From Archegozetes longisetosus (lineage: Eukaryota > Arthropoda > Arachnida > Sarcoptiformes > Trhypochthoniidae), in NCBI GenBank assembly GCA_018873245.2, contig JAEMBT020000001.1, positions 7,034,220-7,098,219 of the forward strand: a stretch of 64,000 bases of DNA. The letters are read 5' to 3'. A program made the translations under genes and the position numbers. How positions within the stretch are numbered: position 1 is the stretch's first letter; every line of letters begins with the position of its first letter. This document shows positions 1 through 12,318 of this stretch, one piece after another. Under the pieces are notes generated by a model, which ran no database searches, was not told the DNA's origin, and saw only the letters and a program-made list of their open reading frames with translations.

Positions 1-2769
1 GCCTCTTGAACTTCAGCTATAATTGAAAGTATATAATGAACAAAATAAAAGGGTAGAGGAATGAGGACTAAGACATCGTCCATAGCTATAGATGGGTCCT
101 TAAGATGATGTCTACTTATGATATCCAGTTGTCTAATTTTTGATAAGCGATTGGTATGACGAGAAAGCTTAAGATTGTCAAGATTCCAAGTTGTGCTGTA
201 AATACAGATGTGGCTAATTTGCCGTTGTCTGCATGATTGGTTGTTGCGAAAAATATAATCATTGTTGTTAATGTGATTAGAAGTGTTGATAGACCACAAA
301 ATAGTCCCAAATTGCTGGCATGACAGTCAACATTGATTGAAAGAGCGCTTTTGTAGTCTATTTCTCCATTCGGATGAACGCTTTCGTTTATGCTATGGCC
401 GTGACTGTAGTTATCGATTTGGCCTAAGAATTGAAAATAATTCTATTTTCAGCTTTACTGTGACTTTCGGGTATATTTTTGTATATCACGCTCTCAAATT
501 ATATTAATTATATTACTTTAAAATTTAGATTAGGCTGTCTTTTCATAGTTATCTTTATCTGACTTATCTCAAATATAAATGTGATTTACGGCAATTCAGT
601 CCAAAATTCATAGTAAAGTTCATAGTATACTGTTATAGATGAGAGTCAAATTTCAAAAATTAATAAGAAATTTATGATTTATCCTTGTATTAGAAAATTG
701 TTTTGAAATTTCACTAGAGAGATAATGAGCTACTTTCTGAGTCAAAGTTCACACTATCAAAAATTTAAGTTATCCTTAATAAGTTTAATATAAGCTGAAA
801 AAAGATTTTCAACAAATCCTTTTAGAAAAAACTAATTTTTCTGAATTTTTAGCATAAAAGTGATCACTCAAACTAACTCAGAACTTATTCAATTAGTAGG
901 TTATAAAAATTGTAAACTTTTGAATGATTTTAATGATATATTGATTTATACCAATTTTAGTCCAAATCAGATACCAAATTGAAGCCAAAATAATATTATA
1001 TTCAATAGAAAATGGGTATAAGTAAGGCAATGCTTCCATTGTGTCCGTATTTATTAAAGCGTTTCCTCTACAATACATTTGCATCGAAACCGTTTCTTTA
1101 AATAAGACATCGTCTGAAATCGTGGTGTAATTATAAGTACTATTCATGTGTTGAACTTTCACCACATAGTCTTCAATCGCTTCCTCAATAATAGTACTGA
1201 ACCAGAAGGTTATGGAAGAGCCGACCAAATGCATTAAAGCAAATCTTGCTATATTTTTATACCGATTAATTATTATCTGGTAAATCAATAATAAATACAG
1301 TTTGAAAAATGGATTCTCTTAAGACTGAATTGAATAACGAGGAGAACCAGATATCTTTCATACAATTTAAGCTATCAGTAATCCGATTTTCCTCACTATC
1401 AATCTAATTGTTGTTTTCAATTACATTTCCATATTTATAGGCAAAGTATAGCTGATAAAAAGATGAGAAGCCACGAATCAGCCAAGCCAGTAGCACAATA
1501 GCATTACGGCATTCAGTACTACCTTTTGCGTAATGATATATTTGTTGAGAAAGATTTACTCCCTGGTGGATAATACTTCCCATACAGAAAACTACATATA
1601 AAAATTGTTTTATATTTTCCATCAAATAAATAAGCTTTAGTTTCAAATAAGATAAATATTGTTGTAATGACGCTCATGTTTCAGTTAAGCTAAAATTAGA
1701 TAATACTGGTTGTGGCCGGTCAAACTTAAAAATAATTTATAAAGTATTCAAAACAATACACCCCTCATTCAGAATTAAAGTAGATAAATATTGATTATTT
1801 CACTCACCAATCATTCCACTCTTTAGGTAAAAATTTCCCGAATGTTTTCCATGACTGAAACGATAGACTTTGGGTTTAATTGGTTTGTCAAAATTGTATT
1901 GAGATGCAGGATTATTATAGGTATCGAATATAATTGATGCCATGATACTCAAGCGTTCAGATTCTGAATTCAGCGAACGAGTTGTGTCTTTCTCATCATT
2001 CAGATGATTATCAGGTTTCAAGTACTCCATGGCCCACTTCTTGTAGTTCTGAATATCCCAATGAAAGAACCCAATCCAACCAACGCTAATCAGCTTGACA
2101 ATTATGCCGAATATGTGAACCAATTCGTTGTGAGGATTGCCGGCGTTGGCCACTGCTATTATAGCCCCGATCACTACCAGTATCAATGCATACATTATCG
2201 ATAGGAACTCGACTAATTGTATTTTCATTATTTTTTGGTTATCATCTAATCGATTCTCGATAAGACTATTGCAGTTACCGATTGATACACTGTCAAGCTC
2301 TTTCTTCATTAACAGTTTTGAGGCTCGACTTCTGTCTATAAGTAAGAAATTTTTTCAAGAATAAGTTTTAAAAACTTCAATTTTCTTCGAAAAAAGTTTT
2401 GATTTACTAAATAAAATCTTTTCCCAAATTTTAAGACAAAGAATTCTCATATTTTCAAAAGAAAAGAAATTCATTGAAAGTTTTCAAAACTTATTGAGAA
2501 AACTTTTCTACATTTAATACTGATACTCAATTTTTATTATTACTTGATGTTGGAGTACTTATTGAGCCACTTTTCAGAAAGCAATTTGATTTGTTATTAG
2601 AGTCTAATAAACATTTCATTAGTCTGTTATCAATACCCTCTTTAATTCTGTTATCTTCATTATCGTTATCATTATTAATATTATTATTAGTGTCACTATC
2701 AGTAGTACTTGACTCGCACTCATCAAAAACTATAGGAATTGATGACTTATCAACTTCATCAGAAGCCAT
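1..2769 (-). CDS. otopetrin-family proton channel, 3' end outside window
   Basis: Otopetrins are multi-pass proton channels. Proposed exons (minus): 2769-2544, 2335-1808, 1591-1425, 1276-952, and 423 leftward off the edge. Every junction has a GT donor and AG acceptor and the phases join (lengths 226, 528, 167, 325). The first exon gives an acidic, Asn/Asp-rich cytoplasmic N-terminus starting MASDEVDKSS. The second holds two membrane segments and the motif SGNFYLKSG, which splices into MIVFCMGSIIHQG. The fourth has the family hallmark INRYKNIARFALMHLV and later LPYLYPFSIEYNIILA. The fifth has NVDCHASNLGLFCGL and a further membrane segment. Near position 125 the reading frame ends (YQKLDNWIS, stop), while the expected continuation (AMDDVLVLIPLPFYFVHYI) lies just downstream in another frame. 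That is a real frameshift, a sequence error or an unusual splice. Family assignment is firm; integrity of the gene is not. Confidence 0.85.
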
Positions 2770-4331
2770 TGTAGAAGCTCTTAAATTTTTAGAAGTATAT
2801 AATATTTAAACTTTGCCTCAAGAACAATGATAAGTTTTGAAGTTTAACACTTTTATAGAAGCTGGATAAACTGTATATAATATTAAGGGTGATTTGATTG
2901 CAATGAAGTTTTAGGTAATAGAGAAAATTTTGCCTGATATTGAATACTAGTCAATAAACATTTGACTTTTATGCTATCTTTGAAAATTAGTTTTTCGATT
3001 TGTTTATTGTCAGATCATTATGCAGACAATAAATCACTGAACGCTCACATAATCTATTGCTTTAATGATAATAAGTTTTGCTAATTTTGTCGATAATAAC
3101 TATTAAATTGTTGTCAACTAAATTATTAAGCTTTATTCTTATGAAAAGTGCTTGTATAGCATTACAATGCATTCATCGATGTTGAAATATGACTGCAAAT
3201 TCTTCATTTATCGCAAATGCTTATGATTCTTCTCAAAAAATATTTATCTGATTGTTTTATTAATAAATCAACATAATTCTAGCATTTTTTCATAAACTTT
3301 TGATATAGCACCGAAGGAGTAGCTGCAAATTACTAAACATAATCATTTATCAAACTGACTCAAGCAAAAGAGGCTTTGAAAAATACCTTTTCAGTTTGTG
3401 TTATAACGATAGCTCGATATTATTGAAACAAACTATATGAAGTGCTTTTTCCAAACTGCAATAAGTGACAAGATTTTGGAAATTGCGATAAACTCCTATT
3501 CCTATGTATTTTCAGTGAGCAGTTTAATAGAAACGTTATTTAAACTGATAAAAGCTTAAATCCCATAGAAAATTGCATTCAAAATTTGATTTTATTACCA
3601 TAAGTATATGACTCAGTTTTGGAAAACGTTTATATGGTATTTTTCTTAAAACATATTAGCTACCAAGGGATATGCATAATTTAAGCGGTAGATTAACTTC
3701 AAAATTAAAAGAGAAACACCAATCATTCTAAGGCTGAACTTTAGGGATGAGTAACGTAGATCTCGATAAGAATTAATAAACTTTTGATCGTTAAACTTTG
3801 TAGAGAAACATCAAAACCAACCAAATGTTTCCCAAAATCGTTCTATTGAAGTCCTGTTCGGTTATCTAAGTTCACTTATTTATGCTTGGAGTGGAGAGCA
3901 GAAGACACTCGACAATTAATTTGAGGAATAATTAATTTTACTAAAATTCTATACAGAAGTTGATATCTAGCGTTAGGAATCTATTTAAGACTTCTGGCTA
4001 TGAAGGAGTTTTGAAGTAATCCATTAAAACATTGATTCAAATCTTTTGTAATTTACAGATAGATAAACTTTTAATCTTGTGTTAAATGTGCAATAAATTT
4101 TATTTTAAAACAGTTATTCATATGATATCAAATTTAATTGATTTTTCTATTAAAAATTTCTGAATAAACTTTCTCGAATTTACTGATTTTCTACTGCGGA
4201 CTTAAAAGATTCTATAAATTCCGTTTAATATATAGTGAATTTAAGTCTCTAGCTCAATTAACTCTAATCTATCGGAAAATAAGTTAAAATCTACTTAAAC
4301 TAAATAAAGTCAATTTTGCCAAATTTAGTCA
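2770..4331. other. intergenic, no gene seen
   Basis: This is AT-rich sequence between the start of the otopetrin gene and the 3' end of the dead methyltransferase copy. I see no coding signal, RNA gene or clear repeat. The promoter of the otopetrin gene should lie at its left end. Confidence 0.5.
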
Positions 4332-5565
4332 TTAGTAGACATACTTTACAATTTTCATAATAAAGAGTTTAGAATCATATCTAGCCATATATTTGCCAGT
4401 CATTTGGTCAATACATTTAGGAGAAATTTCGTATATTCTATCAGAAAATCTTGCGGTCAATTGGTTTCTCTTTAGCTCATCTTTCTCTCTAATAAACGTT
4501 TGACGCAGCATCACTTCGAGTGGAACAATAACTGTTGAAAATAATATATTTTGAAATTAAACTAAAGTACATTAGAAAAAATACAGTGTGATTTCATTTT
4601 AAGCAAAATAAGTAAAGGCAATTTTTACTATAAGTAACTCAATTCTCAAGCACAAGTAGATTTACTATTTTAATGATACTGAAGCTTTCTTATAGGCAAT
4701 ACAGTTAGATCGTACGCATAACTTGCAATTTGCCCCATAGGTAATTCATATTCTTAATTACTGTAAATTTTAATTTTCGACAAATATCATTTCAACTTCA
4801 AATAAACGACAAACGTGGCCAAATTGCTAAATTCTATTTCTTTGGATATAAATGCCAGATTAATCAATTTATAACAAATGTTCCTAACAAAAATTAGAAC
4901 AATTAAATAGTAATTGGTATGAGTTTTACCTTAAATAAAAGCTATTCAAATTGAGTCGTTTATATTCAGTTTAAGCAATACTGTTTGCAGGCAATTATAG
5001 TATCTAACAGAAGTCAGTTGACTATGAGGTTCGACTGTGACTTAATTTTACCCTTTTCGAAAATATCTTTGCCAAGAAATAATTCTGTGACCGAATATTG
5101 GATATCAACTGTTTTGAATCCTAGAATTTTGAAGGCTGGTTTTCATGAACTCAGCTGCTGTTCACGAGTGGGAATATTAATAGATTGTTCACGAATTTCT
5201 TTTTATATTGGCTTCAAATCTGAGAAAGGGTCTTACAAACAGACAATATTTGCATAGAGTATTCCATCATTCGATGGTAAGCGAAATATATTTATAGCTG
5301 TGTTTATCCTATCCTTAACCCAGTGAAGAACATGACTACTGAAAGTAAGCAAAACTTTTCCCTCTAAAGCTCTGATTTCGGATCTCAATTGATCCCGTTC
5401 CAAACCTATATCTTGTACCAAATATTCGATATTATTTTGTGAAAAATTATTGTTATAGAATTTAATCACCCCTTCGTCGATGTTTGATATTAAATCTACT
5501 ATTTAGTAAACTTGTTACATTACCGGTTCCACAACCAACATCAAGAACATAGTCAAACTTTGTTA
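4332..5565 (-). pseudogene. dead inverted copy of the JHAMT-like methyltransferase
   Basis: This minus-strand sequence matches exons 2 and 3 and intron 2 of the plus-strand methyltransferase at 6001-7446. Exon 3 (4531-4332) is still open and reads MLRQTFIREKDELKRNQL. Exon 2 (about 5560-5052) begins with an intact SAM-binding motif (FDYVLDVGCGTGNVT). It then has a short deletion and frameshift after LNSRFNIK, followed by in-frame stops after ILYANIVCL, after DPFSDLKPI and after REQQLSS. No copy of exon 1 was found; the place where it should be carries an unrelated repeat (5611-5745). Intron 2 is still closely similar to that of the intact copy, and its donor and acceptor are preserved, so the duplication is fairly recent. 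It cannot make a full methyltransferase, though the locus might still be transcribed. Confidence 0.85.
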
Positions 5566-5610
5566 ATTTATAATTCAGAATCTTATAAATTCTAGCAATT
5601 GGGTTATAAG

Positions 5611-5745
5611 GATATGATACATAAGTAGTAAGTCGTAAGTAAATTCGCCATAAAACCTAAAACAATTTGGCAAAAGAATCAAAATAAACACAAATTAAAA
5701 CTAATTTTATAATCGGCGCTCTAAAAGTCTGATTGAATAATTGGA
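5611..5745 (+). repeat. dispersed repeat, copy 1
   Basis: About 135 bp matches 10667-10800 in the same orientation, with shared words such as CGTAAGTAAATTC and AATCGGCGCT. I see no terminal inverted repeats and no coding content common to both. It sits between the two head-to-head methyltransferase copies, where exon 1 of the dead copy would be expected. The remaining spacer, 5746-6000, shows nothing recognisable but must contain the promoter of the intact copy. Confidence 0.7.
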
Positions 5746-6000
5746 TTGTTTTTTGATTACTGATTCATTTACGTACTGCTATAGCCCTATCTGTAGTACT
5801 TATTGACATGATTTTCAAGGAAACTACTGTATTATTCCCATACTATTTCACCTTGACTCAAGGTTACTATCATAAAATCTGGAATCCATTTTCAGACATT
5901 TAGAGATTACCTTAAAATAAATTTTGATCTTAAAGAGTTGTAGAATTAAATCGCAGCGTTTTATATATAAATTTTATTATTACAAAAATTTGATCGAACT

Positions 6001-7446
6001 ATGGAAATAGACCCCAAATATTACAATGAAACAAATAAAGTGACTTACGAAAAGGCGAACGAAATCATTGATAGAATAGTTGAAGAAAACCCTAACAAGT
6101 AAGTCAAACGAAAATAAGAAATACAATCTTCATCACTTATAAAATTTCCATAAATTATAAATCAAGAAAATTTGATTGTGTTCTTGATGTTGGTTCCGGA
6201 ACTGGTAATGTGACACATCTTCTGAATAGCAGATTAAATACTAAACAATTGTATGCTATCGATATTGACGAAGCGATGATTAAATTCTCTAAAAATAATT
6301 TTCCACAAAATAATATCGAATATTTGGTACAAGATATAGGTCTGGAATGGGATCAATTGAGACCCGAAATCAGAGCTTTAGAGGGAAAATTTTCGCTTAT
6401 TTTTGCCAATTATGTTCTTCATTTCGTTAAAAATAAGACAAATGCAGCTGTAAACATATTTCGCTTACTATCGACTGGTGGAATACTTTATGCAAGCATT
6501 TGCTACTTATACGATCCTTTTTCAGACTTGAAGCCAACAGAAAAAGAAATTTATGAACAAGCCATTAAAATTCCGACTCGTGAACAACAAATGAGTTCAT
6601 GGGAACTACTCTTCAAAAATGCGGAGTTCAAAACAGTTGACATCCAATTTTCGACCACAGAATTTCTGCTTGAGAAGGAAACTTTCGAAAAGGGTAAGAG
6701 TTTAAAGTCACAGTCGAACCTCATTATAGTCAACTGACTTCTATCAGATATAATGATTGCCTGCAAACAATGTTGCTCAAACTGAATATGAGTGACTCAA
6801 TTTGAATAACTTTTACTTAAGGCAGAACTCATATTAATTACAATTTAATTGCTCTAATCTTTTAGCTAGAAACATTTTCATCAATTGATTAATTTATTAT
6901 GTTATGTCTAAAATAATTGATTTTTTCATTTAGCCATATTATTGTTTATTAGAAATTTAAATAATATTAGCCCAAAATTAAAACTTTACAGTTAAAAAAA
7001 ACTTTAATTACCTATAATAATAATGAAAGCCGCGCGTACGATTTAAAAGTACTACCTAAGCGGAGATTTGCTTATTACAAGGTTGCATATAACATGAAAT
7101 TTTCACTATCATTAGAGTAAAAATTTACCCGTGGTTAAGAACTGAGTTGCTTATAGTGAAAATTACCTAGGTTGCCTATAATGATGTAGCGATGTATTTT
7201 TCTAATTAACTTGAATCTTGGTTTTTAAAAAAATGTTTCTCAACAGTTATTGTTCCACTCGAAGTGATGCTGCGTCAAACGTTTATTACAGAGAAAGACG
7301 AGCTAAAAAGAAAACAATTAATCGAAAGAATTTCTGATAAAATATACGCAATTTCTCCTAAGTGCATTGATCAAGTAACTGGCAAACATATGGTTAGATA
7401 TGATTCCAAAATCTTTATTACGAAACTTATAAAGAATGCTTACTAA
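6001..7446 (+). CDS. JHAMT-like SAM-dependent methyltransferase
   Basis: A class I S-adenosylmethionine methyltransferase resembling arthropod juvenile hormone acid O-methyltransferases, which methylate the carboxyl of farnesoic or juvenile hormone acid. The actual substrate cannot be read from sequence. Exons are 6001-6098, 6167-6693 and 7247-7446; phases fit and the product is 274 residues, about the family length. SAM motif I is VLDVGSGTGNVT (residues 38-49); the acidic end of strand 2 is YAIDIDEAM. FANYVLHFVKNK and NIFRLLSTGGILY match the JHAMT-type core. The start is the first ATG of the exon (MEIDPKYYNE). A dead inverted copy lies head to head upstream. The first AATAAA after the stop (7586-7591) lies inside the adjacent transposon relic, so that element may supply the polyadenylation signal. 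Confidence 0.85.
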
Positions 7447-7486
7447 TGATTAGATTTGGGAAATTAGCGGTTAATTAGTTTAAATA

Positions 7487-7991
7487 CAGGGTTTAACAAG
7501 ATCTTTTGCAAGAGGTATACAGCAAAAACTGCAGAAGCTACAAGTTTAAAGTAAATTTTATTGAATTCTTTATAAAAAAAATGGAAATAAAAGGTACAAA
7601 TTTAATATTCAGTATGACCACCATTTGCGTGACAACTCACAGCATTAAGTCTTTCTGGATATGATAAAAGCAATGTTTCAAATAATTTCGTATCATTTTC
7701 AAGTGATTTCAACACTTCGGTTACATGTTTTGTGAGCGCTGGCAGTGAAAATTTACTTGTAATTTATTTATTTGTAGCTTTATGGTCAGCTGATTTGTTA
7801 TGTTTATACTCTATGGTCAGCTGTTAGAAAAAAACCTGTTTTAGAGCGCAAAATCCAAAATTTTTATTTTGACTGTTCAACTACCCAAATCATTTCCATT
7901 TTGGTAGTATTTCAAAAATCATTCAATAATATGTTCATATCATCGGTAGTTTTTGCTGTATACCCCTTGCAAAAGATCTTGTTAAACCCTG
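7487..7991. mobile_element. Tc1/mariner-type element relic, 505 bp
   Basis: The ends are inverted repeats of about 45 bp. The left begins CAGGGTTTAACAAGATCTTT and the right end is its reverse complement with only two or three mismatches. Both ends are bordered by TA (7485-7486 and 7992-7993), the target duplication of the Tc1/mariner superfamily. Part of a transposase C-terminus survives on the minus strand. The element lies 40 bp past the stop codon of the intact methyltransferase and is absent from the inverted copy, so it inserted after that duplication or was lost from the other side. Confidence 0.85.
7602..7748 (-). pseudogene. transposase C-terminal remnant inside the element
   Basis: An open minus-strand stretch ends in YPERLNAVSCHANGGHTEY followed by a stop. 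This is the typical tail of Tc1/mariner-type transposases (RL-A-V/C-x-A-x-GGH-T/F-E). The DDE catalytic region is missing, so the element is non-autonomous. Confidence 0.7.
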
Positions 7992-7993
7992 TA

Positions 7994-8704
7994 GATTTTA
8001 ACCTATTTTCCAGTATATTAGAGTTTATCGAGGCTTAAATTCATAATATGTTAAATATAACTAATAATATCTTTTCAAATTTAAGATAGAAAACCAGAAA
8101 ATTTGCGAAATTTTTATTCAAAGTTCCTTCAACAGAAAAATTCATTAAATTTAATATCAGATGAATTTTATATTTTCTTCAATTTGAAATATAAATAGAA
8201 TAATTAAATGATAGAAAAAATGAATAATCATTGTTTGAATCAGCTATCAATAACTTAATCGATGTCTACATATAGACTGAATAAAATTATTAAATGTTAA
8301 GCAACAACAATTATGGAACTAACTACCAATTTGCTGCTCACTTTTTCAATTGAGAAAAGATGAGTGCTAGTAATTAAATACTTAATTTTAGACTTTAATA
8401 AATTAGAGTCTAACACAATTTAGGGAGAATTTAAACTATTGTTGAGAATCAAGCTCACTATCTATGGAGTCTGATTGAAATGAGTTTTGGATAATTAGAG
8501 AGCACGTACTCTAAAATATGCTAATTAGTGATGAGAACTATTTAGTTCTTTGTTTCGAACTTCTGCCTAAAAACGCTTGAATATAATTAATATTTAAAGA
8601 GATAGATTTATCATTAATGAAAGTCATATTCCACATCAAGTCTACAGTAGAGTCAAACACATTCGAGTTTTCAATAGAGGTCGAAAGTGTTTGCCTCTAA
8701 TTTG
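7994..8704. other. intergenic, nothing recognised
   Basis: AT-rich DNA between two transposon relics, with no coding or repeat signal that I can support. Confidence 0.4.
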
Positions 8705-8706
8705 TA

Positions 8707-8986
8707 CAATTGATCAAAAGTAAAACTGAGCAGTGTTTTACTTTTATATTGTAAAAAATTGCATATTCACTAAAATGACTGAATAGTAAAATACTCGGGG
8801 AAAATATTGATAAAAATTTTGATTTTTAAAACTACTTAAAATGAAATATAAAATGACATACAATAGCATTGACCAACTATATAAAGCATGTGATCTTTCA
8901 CATAAAATATGACCCTAAATGCTTTAAATTATAACTCTAAAGTGTAGAACATTTTTTCACTGCTCAGTTTTACTTTTGACCAATTG
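8707..8986. mobile_element. MITE, 280 bp, TA target site
   Basis: Inverted ends of about 29 bp: the left begins CAATTGATCAAAAGTAAAAC and the right is its reverse complement with one mismatch. TA borders both ends (8705-8706 and 8987-8988), as for Tc1/mariner-derived MITEs. The interior is non-coding. The ends differ from those of the 7487-7991 element, so it is a separate family. Confidence 0.85.
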
Positions 8987-9255
8987 TACAGTAAAGTATT
9001 GAATGAAATCCACGCTAATAATGGTGCAAAATGCAATGTTTTGAGTATAGATTTGCGAAATACAAGTGCTTTTCAGAGCCATTAAATCGCAAATGAAATT
9101 TTCTATATTTAAGCAAATCTAATCCTCATAACATGGCCTCATTTAAAACAATAATAGTTTCTATTTCATTTTAACAGTAATTAAATTATTAGATTCTTAA
9201 TTAAAATTTTAAAACAAGTAATTCTAAGAATTTTTGCATAAATTTCAAATGACTT

Positions 9256-12200
9256 TTAAGAGAGAGCTTTAACTTTTCTAAACAGAAATAAATACGTGAA
9301 AACTCGATAAACAATGATCGTTACAACTAATAACAGAATTCCCTCATACAGTTTGTCGTCATCTAGTCCATAATTAGTTAAAGCTATCGACTGGGTCTCA
9401 TTCGATACTTCACCAGAAAAGAAGTTTAGAGTAGATAACAATGTATTTACATTAACGACATTAGACTTTGAAATTTTATCGATCGCTGACTTGGGTATAG
9501 CTTTAGTCAGATCAACTTTAGTTATGTTTGAAACCAGATTTTCTTCACATCTGTCGAAACCATAGACGTTAGCGATCGAGGATTCTAAAGCGAACCGAAT
9601 GAAATTAGACCAAGTTAGCCATCGAAAATATTCGGGTATATCATTGATAGGAATCATGAAACCTATACATTAAACATTAAAATACGTTCAAAAATACTTT
9701 TATTTAAAGTAACTTTTTAGTAATGTTTGAGTTTTTGAGAGATGAGAATTAGGCATGCAAAGTATTCAATTAAGAGGTTTTGGCGAACATCGAACTGGAT
9801 GCATTTTTACCTGAGAATAACATCATTGGAAATCCAGTACAACATCCTATAAAAACCGCAGCAGTCGGATATTTCATAAGCCATGCGCTTATCATTAATC
9901 CCAAAGAACTAGAATTGAATGAAATCAAGATTGAGATAAGAGCAAAATTATATAAGCGCCAGTCCTGTTTGTCGTATTGTCCGGTCAGTAGATACACAGG
10001 AATTGAGAGGAGATTAGGAATAATTAACTGAAACGGTATATCACTCAAGACTTTAGACATGAAGTATGAAAAGCACGAATACCAGCCGTTCGAGTATTCC
10101 TTTAAAGAACAAATTTTAAAATAATAATCTTAAGTAATTTCCTGAAGATTTGACTTTGATAAGAAAAATAGTATTTTAGTCAATCTAGCGGTACCTTAAA
10201 GAAAACGTTGACCTCTAGAGGAAATACAAGCAGTAACGGAAATATAGATAAAAACCACCCCAAAAGATTGCATACAAAAAGGCAGGTAACATTCTCAATT
10301 ATCTTGACTGAAACGCGATCATAGTTTTCGACATAAGTACCACTGCTTGAAGCTGTGAAGTCCTCGGGACAGCCCGAAATTTTACCGATTTCACTACCAT
10401 ACAGAATTGCTACCAATGCTGCACATGCTATGTGTCCAACAATTCGTATTGGAAGCATAAATGGATCGCGAATAGTCAGTTTAAATGATCTTTCAATAGA
10501 ATTTAATTACAATTGAATTAAATTAAATTTTATGAAAATTGATAAATGTCTTTACTATTTAATCAAGCAATATAACCAATATAGTGAATGAATGTTAACT
10601 AAAACTTGATTTACACTCTAATGAACTTAGATATAGATTCAAATTTTTTGAAAAACTTATTCTCAAATATGACATATAAGTTAGTAAATCGTAAGTAAAT
10701 TCTCTATAAAACTAAACTAATTTGGAAAAGTAATTAAAGTAGACACGAATTAAGACTACTCTTATAAAATCGGCGCTATAAAAGTTTGGAAGAATAATTT
10801 AATTATTTAATTCATTTTAAACGCCTGGAACGATAATTCTGCTTTTAAATGAGAAGTCTAGAGATAATACTGTTCAAACTCAATTTATATATTCAATAAA
10901 AAATTATAAGTTAGTAAAATTTTGCGTTTTCCGCGGATTTTCCAGTTTTCAGTAACGGTTTCTCAAAGATACAGTTCAACTTTTAAATTATTCATCCTTT
11001 ACAGTTCGTGTGTCGAGACAGGACTATAGGATTTTCATAATGATCAGTCCGCTTTAACGAGTATGCTTTATTGTTTAAGAAGTTTTTTCTTACCTCATAG
11101 TCAAACTCCATATATGACTCAAAGTCCTGTATTTATGACTAGGTTTTATTGGATTTGCATATTCTTTAAGATCTAGAGCTTCTATTCTCATAACTGTTGA
11201 TAACATCATGACTTTACTGATTCCATGATCTTTTGAGGCCACTTCCAATACAAAGTCTGAAGGATTATGAAATTTCGGACAATTTAGTCCATATTTACTC
11301 AATAGATCAGTCATTCTTCGAGGTGATCCGTGATAAATACATTGACCGTCATATGACATGATATAAACGGCATTAAACAAATTGAATAGTTTAGCACTCG
11401 GCTGATGAATAGTGGCCACAATGGCTACTGGTTCGGACTGTCTCGTCAATTCAATCAAAGTAGTGATTAATTGCCATGTCGTGACTGCGTCTAAGCCACT
11501 GGTTGGTTCATCAAGAATCAGAATATTAGGTCTCGAAACCAGCTCTAAAGCTATTGAAATTCTCTTTTTCTGTCCTCCCGAACATCTTTTCGGTCGAATA
11601 TCAGCACAATTTTTGATACCCAACTTATCGATAACATTATCGACAACCAATTCGTGATCGACCCGACCCCCATTTTTCAGTTTTGACGCATACATAATTG
11701 ATTCTCTAACCTTAAGTCTCCCCAACAGATAGTCTTCTTGTGCAATGAATGCAAACTTAACCTTCAAATAGTAATGTTTATAATATATTTAGATTTGTAT
11801 CTTATCAAAATCAATACTAATGTTAAATAACTTTTCTATCCCTAATATTAATTATCACAAAATATCTACAATTTCTTAATCTCAAAGAGATTATATTTCC
11901 ATAAAAGCCCTTTATTTTTACATAATTAATTCAAAACTCATTCAAACTCTACCTGACGTCCAGTTGATATAGTTATAGAACCCGATAATCCAGTTTTCTT
12001 CTGACCAGAAAGGCATCCAAGAAGTGAGGACTTTCCGCAACCACTCGGACCCATTATTGCAATGATTTGTCCACTCTTGAAGAATCCACTGATATTATTG
12101 ATAATAATTTTTTTAGGCTGAAAAAGCTTTGAGGGCACCCTATAAGTCAATTCTTTCCAATTGACCTGAAATGGTTCTAATAAACCAGAAGGTCTAATAT

Positions 12201-12318
12201 TTTTAGTAAATTGACCAGAATTTTCAACCATTTTCTTCCAAACAACACCATAGTTTTTATTATGATCATCATACATGATGTCACCGACATCAGTCATAGT
12301 GGCCACATCGCTAAACAT
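9256..12318 (-). CDS. ABCG-subfamily half-transporter
   Basis: A white/ABCG-type half-transporter that would dimerise in a membrane and export lipids, pigments or xenobiotics. Exons are 12318-11953, 11761-11094, 10489-10195, 10099-9811 and 9662-9256. All have GT-AG borders with matching phases, giving 674 residues, a normal ABCG length. ATP-binding domain first: Walker A GPSGCGKSS (90-98), Q-loop AQED (129-132), signature CSGGQKKR (182-189), Walker B LILDEPTSGLD (203-213), H-loop HQPS (241-244). The membrane domain follows, with FKLTIRDPF, EYSNGWYSCFSYFMSKVLSDIP, GFPMMLFSG and DIPEYFRWLTWSNFIRFALE, all ABCG landmarks, then a cysteine-poor extracellular loop and a last helix ending LFRKVKALS. 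Start: ATG at 12318; the frame is closed by stops just upstream. No defect is visible. The substrate cannot be inferred. Confidence 0.9.
10667..10800 (+). repeat. dispersed repeat, copy 2
   Basis: Partner of 5611-5745, same orientation, diverged but alignable over its whole length. It lies in intron 2 of the ABCG gene (10490-11093), so the family is not tied to the methyltransferase. Confidence 0.7.

Noticed and set aside
2591-2809. Leu/Ser-rich plus-strand open frame
   Set aside because: Antisense to the acidic first exon of the otopetrin gene.
4985-5257. 90-codon plus-strand open frame
   Set aside because: It is antisense to exon 2 and intron 2 of the methyltransferase pseudogene; the mirrored frame at 6551-6766 is likewise antisense to the intact gene.
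5562-5670. Open minus-strand stretch upstream of the dead methyltransferase, in frame with its SAM motif and preceded by TTTTAG
   Set aside because: Most of it is the dispersed repeat also found in an ABCG intron, and it does not resemble exon 1 of the intact copy.
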